Shown here: positions 24,757-33,478 of the stretch, one piece after another
How positions within the stretch are numbered: the first letter of the stretch is position 1
Layout of the letters: the number at the start of each line of letters is the position of its first letter
Assembly: GCA_022567895.1 (NCBI GenBank)
Contig: JADFGC010000002.1
Coordinates: forward strand, 1 to 41,405
DNA: 41,405 nt
Direction of reading: 5' to 3'
DNA from: DRGT01 sp022567895
Lineage (GTDB): Archaea > Thermoproteota > Nitrososphaeria > Nitrososphaerales > Nitrosopumilaceae
Program-made: the position numbers and the translations under genes
Notes under the pieces: generated by a model
Database searches by the model: none
Told to the model about the DNA's origin: nothing
Seen by the model: the letters and a program-made list of their open reading frames with translations, nothing else

Positions 24757-26058
24757 ATGAATGTACTTTCAATAGGTGGCTCTGATCCTTCCTCAGGTGC
24801 AGGAATACAAAATGACATTAAAACAATCTCTTCATTAGATGGAAATTGCTTTACAGTTGTAACTGCAATTACTAGCCAAAATACAAGAAAACTTTCTAGT
24901 GTAGAGCCAATTTCTCCAAAAATGATTGGAAATCAAATTGAATCCATTTTGTCTGATTTCAAAGTAGATGCAATAAAGATTGGAATGGTTTACAATTCTT
25001 CTATTATCAAAGCCATAAACTCAAAATTACGAAAAATAGATGTTCCAATTGTTCTTGATCCAGTGATAAAATCAACTACTGGAGGGATTTTGATGACTCC
25101 AAATTCTATTTCTGATTACAAAAAATTGCTAATACCATTAGGATATATCATCACTCCAAACAAATCAGAAGCCGAGGCTTTGTCAGGAATTAAGATTAGA
25201 ACAAAAAAAGATTTGATAACTTGTGCAAAGAAAATTAGAAGGTTTGGGGTAAAAAATGTCATAATTACTGGTATCCAGTTTAGTAAAGGTAAGGTTAGTG
25301 ACTTTATCTTAGAAAGTAAGAAATCTAATTTTATTTCTTGTAAAAAATTATCAAGAAAAAATCATGGAAGTGGTTGTACATTTTCTTCTACACTTGCATT
25401 TTGTATTTCTAATGGAAAAAACATTACTGATTCTTCAAAGTTTGCGCAAGACTACACTACTCAATCAATTAAAAATGCTGAAAAGATAGGAAAAGGAATT
25501 CCGATTACAAAAATAAGAAAAAGTGATACTATTCAAACAAATCTTAAAAATTCAGTAAAACAGTTCACACAGATTAAAAATATTCATTTATTTATTCCGG
25601 AGGTTCAAACTAATTTTGTTTTTTCAAAAAAACATCCAAAATCAATCAAGGATGTTGTTGGAGTTTCAGGTAGAATTGTAAAAGATAGAAAAACAGTTCA
25701 AGTTGTAGGTAATTTCGAGTATGGTGGTTCAAGGCATATTGGAAACGCAGTCATTACAATTAGTAAAAAATTTCCTGCTATTCGCTCAGCTGCGAACATA
25801 AAATTTAATGTAAAAACTGTAAAAAAATTTCAAAAGAATGGACTAAGGATCTTAAGCTATGATCGTCTCAAAGAACCAGCTAAAACAAAGGCCAAAGAAA
25901 ACTCTACAATTTCTTGGGGGATAAAAAACGCGATTAGGAATATTTCTAGACCACCAGATGTTATTTATCATAAGGGAGATTTAGGAAAGGAGTCAATGAT
26001 TTTGGTCTTTGGCAAAAATCCTAATGAAGTCATTGAAAAAATTTCTAAACTGGTTTAA
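24757..26058 (+). CDS. thiDN: Fused HMP/HMP-P kinase and thiamine-phosphate synthase (ThiD-ThiN)
   Basis: The 433-residue protein joins two thiamine enzymes. Residues 1-255 are the ribokinase-fold ThiD with GGSDPSSGAGIQ (7-18), ITPNKSEAEAL and the catalytic loop HGSGCTFS (203-210). Residues about 265-433 are ThiN, the archaeal thiamine-phosphate synthase that replaces ThiE, with NFEYGGSRHIGNAV, IRSAANIKF, LSYDR and DLGKESMILVFG. It phosphorylates HMP made by neighbouring ThiC and couples it to the thiazole unit. It is a well-known archaeal fusion. Confidence 0.94.
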   Translation: MNVLSIGGSDPSSGAGIQNDIKTISSLDGNCFTVVTAITSQNTRKLSSVEPISPKMIGNQIESILSDFKVDAIKIGMVYNSSIIKAINSKLRKIDVPIVLDPVIKSTTGGILMTPNSISDYKKLLIPLGYIITPNKSEAEALSGIKIRTKKDLITCAKKIRRFGVKNVIITGIQFSKGKVSDFILESKKSNFISCKKLSRKNHGSGCTFSSTLAFCISNGKNITDSSKFAQDYTTQSIKNAEKIGKGIPITKIRKSDTIQTNLKNSVKQFTQIKNIHLFIPEVQTNFVFSKKHPKSIKDVVGVSGRIVKDRKTVQVVGNFEYGGSRHIGNAVITISKKFPAIRSAANIKFNVKTVKKFQKNGLRILSYDRLKEPAKTKAKENSTISWGIKNAIRNISRPPDVIYHKGDLGKESMILVFGKNPNEVIEKISKLV

Positions 26059-26123
26059 TTTTGATTTTAGTTCGAGACAAATCTATACTGTAACATAAAT
26101 AGTCATTTTTCAAATACAACCTC

Positions 26124-26825
26124 GTGAAAGCTGTAATTCTTGCAGGTGGATTAGGTACTAGACTGCAACCTTACACTACTTTTATGCCAAAACCTATGCT
26201 ACCGTTAGGTGATAAACCACTTTTAGAGCATCTAATAGATTGGACTAGAAAAAATGGAATCAAGTCAATTGTGTTATGTGTAAGTTATCTCCGAAAAACT
26301 ATAGAAGATTATTTTGAAGATGGAAAAAGATTTGGTGTTAAAATCGAATATGCAAATGCAAACAGACCCCTTGCAACAGCTGGTCAGTTAAAGACAGCAG
26401 AAAAATTCATTGATGATACTTTTGTATGCATGTATGGAGATTCAATTTTTGATTTTAATTTAAAAAAAATGCTCACACAACATAAACAAAAAAAATCATT
26501 TATCACAATCAGTCTATTTGAATTTAAAACAAATATTCCATACGGAGTGATTTATACTTCAAAAAATGGTAAAGTGACAGCGTGGAAAGAAAAACCAGAA
26601 ATTAGTGCAGACATAAACATGGGTTGTTATGTTATGGAACCAGACGTTTTTGATTTTATTCCAAAAAACAAGCCATATGGCATGGATGATTTAGTTAGAA
26701 AGATTATGGCAAAAAAGAAACCAGTACAAAGTTTCATTACAAAAAAAGGATTCATGGATATTGGAGACAAGACATCTTACAAGAAGGCATATCAGCAATA
26801 CTTAGAAAAACTAGGAAAGATCTGA
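26124..26825 (+). CDS. Sugar-phosphate nucleotidyltransferase
   Basis: Forms an NDP-sugar from a sugar-1-phosphate and NTP. The 233-residue GT-A-like domain has the nucleotide loop LAGGLGTRLQPYT (residues 6-18), the FMPKPMLPLGDKP signature, the metal/base region MYGDSIFDF and the EKPEI sugar-binding segment. There is no C-terminal left-handed beta-helix, so it lacks the acetyltransferase half of GlmU. Mannose-1-P, glucose-1-P or GlcNAc-1-P are all possible. The Gna1-like gene follows after 9 bp, which favours amino-sugar activation. The start is GTG 26124, matching the conserved MKAVILAGG opening. Confidence 0.88.
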   Translation: MKAVILAGGLGTRLQPYTTFMPKPMLPLGDKPLLEHLIDWTRKNGIKSIVLCVSYLRKTIEDYFEDGKRFGVKIEYANANRPLATAGQLKTAEKFIDDTFVCMYGDSIFDFNLKKMLTQHKQKKSFITISLFEFKTNIPYGVIYTSKNGKVTAWKEKPEISADINMGCYVMEPDVFDFIPKNKPYGMDDLVRKIMAKKKPVQSFITKKGFMDIGDKTSYKKAYQQYLEKLGKI

Positions 26826-26834
26826 CGCTAGAAA

Positions 26835-27272
26835 ATGACTGATGTGAAAATTAGAGAAATTGAAAAAAGTGATTTAGAAAAAGGATTTTTAGAATCATTA
26901 GATTCTCTGAGACTAGCTAGTGATTTAGGACTTGATAAAGCCAGGGAAGTTTTTGATAAGATAAAATCAAATCCAAATCACAAAATCTTTGTTGCTCAAG
27001 TGGGAGAAAAAATTGTTGGCTCAACCACTCTTTTCATAGAACCTAAGTTTATTCATCATGGAGGGCTCGTTGGGCACATTGAGGATGTTGTAGTAGCTAA
27101 GGAATTTCAAGGAAAGGGGATTGGTGAAAAACTCATTGAGGCCTCTTTAAATTTTGCCAAAAATTGTGGATGCTACAAAACTATCTTAGATTGTGCGGAA
27201 GATGTAAACCCATTTTATGAAAAAATTGGCTTCAAAAAACATTCAAACTCTATGAGATTTGATCACATCTAA
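26835..27272 (+). CDS. Gna1-like glucosamine-6-phosphate N-acetyltransferase (GNAT)
   Basis: A 145-residue GNAT protein. It has the eukaryotic Gna1 pattern: GHIEDVVVAKEFQGKGIGEK (acetyl-CoA pyrophosphate loop QGKGIG), then KTILDCAEDVNPFYEKIGF. It would make GlcNAc-6-P, feeding UDP-GlcNAc for N-glycans. It lies 9 bp after the nucleotidyltransferase gene and probably shares its transcript. Its 3' end overlaps the opposing membrane-protein gene by 4 bp. Confidence 0.85.
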   Translation: MTDVKIREIEKSDLEKGFLESLDSLRLASDLGLDKAREVFDKIKSNPNHKIFVAQVGEKIVGSTTLFIEPKFIHHGGLVGHIEDVVVAKEFQGKGIGEKLIEASLNFAKNCGCYKTILDCAEDVNPFYEKIGFKKHSNSMRFDHI

Positions 27273-27718
27273 ACATAGTCTTTTTTCTTTCTTGGTTTTT
27301 TTACTCTTAACAAACGCGCACCAATAATCATTACTGGAATTGATACTGCCATGAAAAGTGGTGGAACAAATGATGTTGCATCTGTCAAATATTGTGGTTC
27401 AATTTTTGAAACTAAAGAATTTGCATAAACCATTCCAACTAACAAAATTGCACCACCTGCAACAATCATAATTCCAATAGGTTTTGAACCAAGTCTTTTT
27501 GTTAAAATGAAAGAAATCCCAGCCATAATTGAAGCAGGAGCTACACCAATTGAAATAAATTGAAAAATTTTTGGATCAGCTTCAAGTTCTCCAATTAGTG
27601 AAAAAGGATCATCAGGTTGTGGTGGTTCAATCATAAAAACATAAAGTGAAATTATTTCTCCAACAAACATCACAAACAATCCTAGACTTGCAGCAGCAAT
27701 GTATTTTTCTATAGCCAT
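27269..27718 (-). CDS. Four-span membrane protein, unknown function
   Basis: A 149-residue protein with four hydrophobic helices (about 7-30, 54-72, 80-99 and 115-138). A conserved-looking external loop carries MIEPPQPDDPFSL, and the basic tail KKPRKKKDYV probably faces the cytoplasm. No motif for transport or catalysis is seen. It is downstream of the GalT-like gene on the same strand, 43 bp away. Confidence 0.7.
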   Translation of the reverse strand: MAIEKYIAAASLGLFVMFVGEIISLYVFMIEPPQPDDPFSLIGELEADPKIFQFISIGVAPASIMAGISFILTKRLGSKPIGIMIVAGGAILLVGMVYANSLVSKIEPQYLTDATSFVPPLFMAVSIPVMIIGARLLRVKKPRKKKDYV

Positions 27719-27761
27719 CGAAGTTCAGATTTTATTTTTTAATAATAAACCATTCTGAAAA

Positions 27762-28778
27762 TTATACTATGCCCACTAGGCTAGCGAGCTCTTTTCTACA
27801 CGCCGCGCCTAATTTTTCTGCAGCCTGTTCTGGGGAAGTTTTATTAAAAAATACTCCATAACCTCTCTCCAAGCCTGACCATGGATCAGTGATTGGATAA
27901 ACTTCAATGTGCCAATGAATTTGTCTGCTGTTTTTCTTTTCAGGAGATAAATGAAATACTAGATTGTAGGATAAATTTTTGATACTCTTTGAAAGACCAC
28001 CAAGGGTTGCTCGAAGAATTAGTGATAAATCATTAATTTCTTTTTGAGTTATTTTTGAAAAACTAGTTGTGTGTTTTTTTGGACTTATCCAAAATTCATA
28101 AGGATATGAAGGTGCCCAAGGACAAAATGCAATAAAACCTTCAGTTTGTAAGATTTGTCGTGGACCTCCAGTTTCAGCGCTAACTGTTTGACACATTGGA
28201 CAAACTCCTTTTTCATTTAGAATTTGGTGAGAGGCTTCTGCTTCGGCTTCAATTACTGGAGGAATTGTTGAAAATGTGACTATATTCATGTGAGGATGAG
28301 GGTTGGTACTTCCTGCTGCTTCACCATGATTTACATAAATTGAGACATAGGTTACTCCTTTCTGAGTGTACAGCCATCGCAATCTATCTTGAATTACAAC
28401 AAGAACGTTAGACCATTGTTCTAAATCAATAGTTGAAAAAGAGTCCTTTTCTTTTGGTGATGCTACTACAATGTAATGATAGCCGTATGCTGGTTCGCTG
28501 TAATGTGGTCTATCACTGTATGTATTTTCAGATTCAATTGAAACTGCGGGATTTTTACTTTCAAAAACTCGAATTAACCAACCTGTAACATAATCACCGT
28601 CAGCATCTTGCAATCTCTGCAACATGCCATCTTTTGCTACAAGGGATAATACAGAAGGATTTGTCATTGATTCGTTTCCAGGAGCATATGGAGATTTTTT
28701 TAGATCTGTTATCTTTTCATCTTTTTTTCCAACGATCATAAATCGTTCAGAAACGTAATCTTTTCTCATATCCCCCAT
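27762..28778 (-). CDS. GalT-like nucleotidyltransferase (HIT superfamily)
   Basis: A 338-residue relative of galactose-1-phosphate uridylyltransferase. It has a zinc-type CPMC pair, a substrate loop NPHPHMNI and the second-domain histidine motif IHWHIEVYP. E. coli GalT has HPHGQ at the active site; here the Gln is Asn (HPHMN), so the specificity may differ (UDP-hexose, ADP-glucose or another nucleotide sugar). There is no Leloir partner next to it; phosphoglycerate mutase lies divergently beyond 142 bp. An in-frame ATG at codon 4 is an alternative start. Confidence 0.85.
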   Translation of the reverse strand: MGDMRKDYVSERFMIVGKKDEKITDLKKSPYAPGNESMTNPSVLSLVAKDGMLQRLQDADGDYVTGWLIRVFESKNPAVSIESENTYSDRPHYSEPAYGYHYIVVASPKEKDSFSTIDLEQWSNVLVVIQDRLRWLYTQKGVTYVSIYVNHGEAAGSTNPHPHMNIVTFSTIPPVIEAEAEASHQILNEKGVCPMCQTVSAETGGPRQILQTEGFIAFCPWAPSYPYEFWISPKKHTTSFSKITQKEINDLSLILRATLGGLSKSIKNLSYNLVFHLSPEKKNSRQIHWHIEVYPITDPWSGLERGYGVFFNKTSPEQAAEKLGAACRKELASLVGIV

Positions 28779-28920
28779 GTTACTTTCTGGCAGAGTAGGG
28801 ATGTTAAAAATTTTTCATATCATTGATAGATCGGAAATTTAGCTGGAAGATTTAAAGTGGACTTATAAAGTTGTCAGAAACAGGAGCTGGCAAGTCATTA
28901 CAGAAAATTCTGATGTTCAC

Positions 28921-30186
28921 ATGGTTTATGTTCTATTAGACGGAGTCGGTGATTTACCACATCCTGACTTGAATGGAAAAACTCCTTTAGATGCCGCTGT
29001 TACTCCAAATCTAGATAAACTTGCGAAAAATGGGACAATGGGCGAAGTAATTTCTGTAGGTAAAGGAATTGCACCAGAATCGGATATCGCGGTTTTTAAC
29101 ATGCTTGGATACAAGTTTCAGCATGTAGATTATGTGGGCAGAGGGGTTATAGAAGCAATCGGTGTTGGAACTGATTTTAAAGATGGGGATTTAGCCCTTA
29201 GAGGAAATTTCGCAACTTTGAATGATGAAGGAGTGATAATTGACCGACGGGCAGGAAGAAGAATAGAAAAAGAAGATGCAGATGCTATTGCAAAAGAGAT
29301 TGAAGAGCAAATTAAATTCTCTCAACAAAATTCATCTGTTGTTGTTGCCCCAACAATAGATCATAGAGTAACTGTTAGAATTAGAGCAGAGGGAGAACAA
29401 CTCTCTTCTGAAATTACAAACACGGATCCTGCATATGTAAGGGTTGACGGCATGGGAATTGCGAAAGCAGTGACTGATTTTATGAAAATTGAAAAATGCT
29501 TACCACTTGAGGAGACACCAAATGCGAAACTGACTGCTAATTTAGTTAATGAGTTTACAAACCAGTCTTTGCTAATAATGAAAAAAAGTGATGTTAACAA
29601 AAAAAGAAAGGAGCGAGGCAAAAAATTGCTAAATAGCATTCTTTTACGCGATGCGGGAAATCGGTATCCAAAAGTTACACCAATAAATGAATTGTATTCT
29701 ATGAATTTTTCGTGTATTGTGGATATGCCAGTTGAACTTGGAATTTCTGAAGTTTTGAAAATGAAGGCGTTTGAAGCGGGCGGTCTAACAGATTATGAAG
29801 AAAAAGCTAGAGTTGCGGCTAAAGCTATGGAAACACAGAATGCAATCTATGTTCATCTAAAAGGTCCTGATGAATTTGGTCATGATGGAGATGCAATTGG
29901 AAAAATGAAAAATATTGAAGAGATTGATCGAAGGTTTTTTGGAACTCTACTTGATAATATTGATACGAGTAAAGTTGCAGTTGTGATTTCAGCAGATCAT
30001 TCTACTCCTTGTATCAATAAAGGACACAGTGATGACCCAGTACCAATACTTGTTTCAGGGGATTTTATCAAAGATGATGATACATTAAGAGTTACAGAAA
30101 ATGAAGCAAAAAAAGGTGGAATTGGATTAATTGAGGGAGCTCAAGTAGTAATGACTGCTCTTGATTTAATTAAACCTGGAATCTAG
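28921..30186 (+). CDS. apgM: Cofactor-independent phosphoglycerate mutase, archaeal type
   Basis: Interconverts 3- and 2-phosphoglycerate. The 421-residue alkaline-phosphatase-fold protein begins YVLLDGVGDLPHPDL with the metal-binding Asp. It has the nucleophile region GIAPESDIAVFNMLGY and the C-terminal metal site KGPDEFGHDGD and SADHSTPCINKGHSDDPVP. ATG 28921 matches the family start. A TATA-like CTTATAAAG near 28861-28869 implies a leader of about 25-30 nt, unlike the leaderless neighbours; the frame stays open upstream without a good start codon. Confidence 0.93.
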   Translation: MVYVLLDGVGDLPHPDLNGKTPLDAAVTPNLDKLAKNGTMGEVISVGKGIAPESDIAVFNMLGYKFQHVDYVGRGVIEAIGVGTDFKDGDLALRGNFATLNDEGVIIDRRAGRRIEKEDADAIAKEIEEQIKFSQQNSSVVVAPTIDHRVTVRIRAEGEQLSSEITNTDPAYVRVDGMGIAKAVTDFMKIEKCLPLEETPNAKLTANLVNEFTNQSLLIMKKSDVNKKRKERGKKLLNSILLRDAGNRYPKVTPINELYSMNFSCIVDMPVELGISEVLKMKAFEAGGLTDYEEKARVAAKAMETQNAIYVHLKGPDEFGHDGDAIGKMKNIEEIDRRFFGTLLDNIDTSKVAVVISADHSTPCINKGHSDDPVPILVSGDFIKDDDTLRVTENEAKKGGIGLIEGAQVVMTALDLIKPGI

Positions 30187-30775
30187 TTATTTCCCCAGTT
30201 TTTCGCATGTGTGTAATTAGTTTTCGAATTCTATCGACATCAATGTTGTGATACATTCCTGTAAAATCACCAATTTTTTCTAATGCACGCCCAAACATTC
30301 CAAGTCCAACACTATCATTATTTTTTTGAGAATGTGCAAAGGCTACTGCAACTAGAATAATTCCTTGAATTACTTCTTTTTCTAGCCCATTGCATTTTTT
30401 CCAAACGCCTTCCCATGCTTCATGAGCTTCCCAAAATCTTTCGTTATTAAAATAAAAAATTCCATCTTTAATTCCCTGTTCTTGTTCAATTTCTTCTTCA
30501 ACAACATGTCTTGCATTATCTAGTTTACCAATGGAACTTAATTTTTCAACTAGAGAATCAAATTTTTCTTTTTCAACGGACACATCAAACTCTACAAATT
30601 TACTTGCAACGCGAGCAACTCTAATTGATGCTCCAATATCAGAACAAAGTTCTCTTGCTCTGTGAACAAGCTCACGAGAGTTTAGAGGTAAATATCCATT
30701 ATTTTTGAGATGAAGCATGTAACGTTCCATGTAACTCATTTGTGGTGATTTCTTAAATTTCTTCTTCATTTTCAA
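30170..30775 (-). CDS. DUF309-domain protein with N-terminal extension
   Basis: A 201-residue protein. The C-terminal half is the DUF309 helical bundle with its signature FNNERFWEAHEAWEGVWK and GIILVAVAFAHSQK. The N-terminal 90 residues (basic start, then ELCSDIGASIRVARVASKF) form an extra alpha/beta part. DUF309 has no established biochemical role. The gene overlaps the end of apgM by 17 bp, convergently, and is divergent from the S24e gene with a 37-bp spacer. Confidence 0.8.
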   Translation of the reverse strand: MKMKKKFKKSPQMSYMERYMLHLKNNGYLPLNSRELVHRARELCSDIGASIRVARVASKFVEFDVSVEKEKFDSLVEKLSSIGKLDNARHVVEEEIEQEQGIKDGIFYFNNERFWEAHEAWEGVWKKCNGLEKEVIQGIILVAVAFAHSQKNNDSVGLGMFGRALEKIGDFTGMYHNIDVDRIRKLITHMRKTGEITRFQV

Positions 30776-30812
30776 TTAAGATTTATATGAACTATAGAAA
30801 GGATTTGGGTAC

Positions 30813-31217
30813 ATGTCCCTTATTGAGACCGTTAGTGATGTAAATAACACATTCCTATCTAGAAGAGAGCTTATCTGTAATTTTGCTGGTCTTGGGGGCA
30901 AACTCAAAAAAATTGAAGCCATAGATATGATTTCAAAAGAATTCAAGCTAGATGGTAAAATCATCATTCCAATGAAATTACAAAACCATGTAGGAAAACC
31001 TCTGATCACTGGAACTTTCTATGTTTATGATGATGAGAAATTAGCAAAACAACATATCAATCCTGTAATATTTGCTAGATTGGAAAAAGCAAAAAAGCCA
31101 GCTGAAGAAAAGAAAGAGGAAAAACCTGAAGTAAAGGCTGAAGATGCTAGAGAGAAGAAAAAAGAAGAACCATCAAAAGAAGCAAAAGCTGAAGAAAAAC
31201 CAAAGGAGTCTGAATAA
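30813..31217 (+). CDS. rps24e: Ribosomal protein S24e
   Basis: Small-subunit protein shared by archaea and eukaryotes. The first 95 residues form the S24e fold (NNTFLSRRELICNF, KEFKLDGKIIIP, GTFYVYDDEKLAKQH). The C-terminal 40 residues are a Lys/Glu/Ala tail (KKEEKPEVKAED...) not needed for the fold. A TATA-like TTTATATG lies about 30 nt before the ATG. Its stop overlaps the S27ae start by one base, giving the usual archaeal S24e-S27ae pair. Confidence 0.93.
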   Translation: MSLIETVSDVNNTFLSRRELICNFAGLGGKLKKIEAIDMISKEFKLDGKIIIPMKLQNHVGKPLITGTFYVYDDEKLAKQHINPVIFARLEKAKKPAEEKKEEKPEVKAEDAREKKKEEPSKEAKAEEKPKESE

Positions 31218-31390
31218 TGACAGGAAAAAAAGGTTCCAGCCCAAATGTTTACAAATATTACAAAATTGAAGGAGAAAAAGTAACTAAACTAAGAAAAATT
31301 TGTTCTCGTTGTGGTAAAGGCGTGTTTATGGCAGAGCACAAAAACCGACACACTTGTGGAAAATGTAATTTAACAGAATTTATTCAATAG
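31217..31390 (+). CDS. rps27ae: Ribosomal protein S27ae
   Basis: A 57-residue zinc-binding ribosomal protein. The four-cysteine finger is visible (CSRCGKG, then HTCGKCNLTEF), preceded by the basic stretch KVTLRK-like KVTKLRKI. ATG 31217 overlaps the S24e stop by one base and the order S24e-S27ae is standard in archaea. It overlaps the opposing metalloprotease-like gene by 7 bp. Confidence 0.93.
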   Translation: MTGKKGSSPNVYKYYKIEGEKVTKLRKICSRCGKGVFMAEHKNRHTCGKCNLTEFIQ

Positions 31391-32106
31391 AGTTTTTTCT
31401 TCCTAATCTTTTTGCTTTTTTGTTCTAGCTTTTCTATTTTACTCAAAAGCTTTGGATCAATCTTTATTTTTGATAATGATTCGGCAGATAGTTTTACAAT
31501 GTTAGTATCAAGAGCAACATTTGATTTTGGGAGGTCTTTTTCAATCCAATATTTTATTACTTTATCCTCTAATTTGTAATCTCTAAAACCTGCAGGAAAT
31601 TTTTTTGTTATGTGTAACAATAATGTCTTATCATCAAATACTGCTCTTGGGTCAAAAAGTCTAGTTTCATCAGCATAAACACTTTCAAACAGATTTCCAG
31701 TAATTTCATCTGATAAAACTTCCATTTTTGAAAACTTTCGAATTAATTCTAGATAATGAAGGAATTCATGAGCAAGTATAGCATGGATAGTTCCCTTCAA
31801 ACCATATGCAACTAAAGGAGCAGTTATCTGAATCACAACCTGTAATCTTTGATCAAAAACAACAGGAATTGTTCTTGCAAAAAGAATTCCATATTGATAT
31901 GAAGATGGGTCTGGTGAGGATAGAATTATTGATGGTTCAACGTAAGCTATGGGATAGTTTATTCCAGATGCTTTTTCAATTCTATTAATGCCTTCAATCG
32001 TAATTTGAAATCTTTCTTTAATCAGGGCAAATTCTTTATCTGGAATTATTCCTTTTTGATGAGCTTCTTTTACTTTGATTAATGGTTCCAATAAAACCTC
32101 TCGCAA
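31384..32106 (-). CDS. HEXXH-motif protein (putative zinc metallopeptidase)
   Basis: A 240-residue soluble protein. It carries AILAHEFLHYLELI, a textbook HEXXH zinc site on a helix, near residue 115, followed about 20-25 residues later by SDEITGNLFE, which could give the third glutamate ligand as in gluzincins. The rest is helical, with a very basic C-terminus (KLEQKSKKIRKKK). There is no signal peptide, so it should act in the cytoplasm. It is the last gene of a minus-strand run with the basic mini-gene and pus10. Catalysis is inference from the motif. Confidence 0.72.
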   Translation of the reverse strand: MREVLLEPLIKVKEAHQKGIIPDKEFALIKERFQITIEGINRIEKASGINYPIAYVEPSIILSSPDPSSYQYGILFARTIPVVFDQRLQVVIQITAPLVAYGLKGTIHAILAHEFLHYLELIRKFSKMEVLSDEITGNLFESVYADETRLFDPRAVFDDKTLLLHITKKFPAGFRDYKLEDKVIKYWIEKDLPKSNVALDTNIVKLSAESLSKIKIDPKLLSKIEKLEQKSKKIRKKKLY

Positions 32107-32134
32107 CTATTCATGGTAAAAATGTTAATTTGAC

Positions 32135-32236
32135 TTACCTAGATTTTGACTTGCCACGCTTAGATTTCTTTTTTTTTCTACGGTCAGCGGTTTGATCAGC
32201 CCGTCTTTTGTGTTTTCCCTTTTTTCTTACTGGCAT
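32135..32236 (-). CDS. 33-residue highly basic mini-protein
   Basis: ATG (reverse of 32234-32236) to TAA (32135-32137). Of 33 residues more than half are Lys or Arg (MPVRKKGKHKRRADQ, RRKKKKSKRGKSKSR). It lies 37 bp after pus10 and 28 bp before the HEXXH gene on the same strand. The composition and place among tRNA- and ribosome-related genes suggest rRNA or ribosome binding. Confidence 0.65.
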   Translation of the reverse strand: MPVRKKGKHKRRADQTADRRKKKKSKRGKSKSR

Positions 32237-32273
32237 GTTGATGATTATGAAAATGGTTAGTTAATTGTTGTCA

Positions 32274-33428
32274 TTACAATTCAACACTATAGAAATCAAA
32301 CTCTTTACACTTACAATTCATATCAAGAATTTCACTGATATTTGGTTTTACAGAATCCCCTTCAACGAATCTCTTTATTGGCAAACCGCCATCGACAGTT
32401 AAACTCAAGCTAAATGAATTTGGTGAAGTTTTTTTGTAACTTGATGCATACACGGATTTTTTTGCTTCTTTCCCAGGCTTTTCACGCACCAAAATAGGTG
32501 TTTTTTTGATAGATTTCAGATTTTTTAGAACTGACGAGTTTACCTTGTCATCTGAAGTTATTTGAATTAGAATTTTTGATTTGAACGGAATTGGGGCTTT
32601 AGGGATTTGATCAATTATTTTTAGATTAGAAATTGAGATTTGTTCTAGATTTACTTTCTTGATAGTCTTAATCTTTCTTTTTTGAGGATTTATTAGTTTG
32701 ACAAAAAATGGTCTGCCTCTTCCAAGAACTAGGCTTTTTTTGTCCTCACCTCCAATCCAAGTAATTTTTGCTTTAATTGCTCCAAATTTTTGAAAGAGAT
32801 ATTCAGAGATTTTTCCTTCTACACTGTCAAAATTTGATATTCCATGTTGGTCACAAGAAACACAGCCTTTTCCATTACAGTTTTCACATGGATTTTGTTT
32901 TTGAGGAAAATCTCGACCATTTTTTGTATATCTTCCAAAAAGATAGATTTGCTTTGATCTTAATTCACAAGAATCATTTTTGAAATTAATAGTAAAGGTA
33001 ACATCTGGATTTTGAAAGTCTATTTTCTTCTTTGTTTTTTTCTGAAATTCTTTGCTAATCTCTCTTGTCAACTCAGTTTTGAGGCTATCAATTCCTTTTA
33101 GTTGAAATTTTGAACGAATAGAATCATCCCTGTCAACAAATGACGGCTTTAAAATCGCCCCAGTCACAAATGTTGAAAATTGAAAATCTGAAGAAAATTC
33201 AAGCATTTTGTCAATGTGTGATTGAAGATTTGAAAACATGTTTTTACAAATGTAGCATTTTGGAGATTTTTGTCTTAATTTTTTTCTAAGTTTTTTTCCT
33301 AGAAGTTTATTTGATGAAACGCCAAGTTTTTTTGAAAATAATCTACCTAGACAATTTTCACATAGATCATACTCTTTTGAAATTTTTTCAGATTGAATTA
33401 AAACCTGATTCATTTGAGATTTTGTCAC
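32274..33428 (-). CDS. pus10: tRNA pseudouridine synthase Pus10 (positions 54/55)
   Basis: Makes pseudouridine at T-loop positions of archaeal tRNA. The 384-residue protein starts with a Cys-rich zinc domain (LCENCLGRLF, KCYICKNMF) and a THUMP-like segment. A further Cys cluster NPCENCNGKGCVSC precedes the catalytic loop WIGGEDKKSLVLGRGRPFF with the expected Asp. Length and order match archaeal Pus10. It is 50 bp downstream of srp54 on the same strand. Confidence 0.92.
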   Translation of the reverse strand: MTKSQMNQVLIQSEKISKEYDLCENCLGRLFSKKLGVSSNKLLGKKLRKKLRQKSPKCYICKNMFSNLQSHIDKMLEFSSDFQFSTFVTGAILKPSFVDRDDSIRSKFQLKGIDSLKTELTREISKEFQKKTKKKIDFQNPDVTFTINFKNDSCELRSKQIYLFGRYTKNGRDFPQKQNPCENCNGKGCVSCDQHGISNFDSVEGKISEYLFQKFGAIKAKITWIGGEDKKSLVLGRGRPFFVKLINPQKRKIKTIKKVNLEQISISNLKIIDQIPKAPIPFKSKILIQITSDDKVNSSVLKNLKSIKKTPILVREKPGKEAKKSVYASSYKKTSPNSFSLSLTVDGGLPIKRFVEGDSVKPNISEILDMNCKCKEFDFYSVEL

Positions 33429-33478
33429 ATCAATGTTTTCTTTATGTCGTATTATTAGTGATTACATATGAGTAAGAA

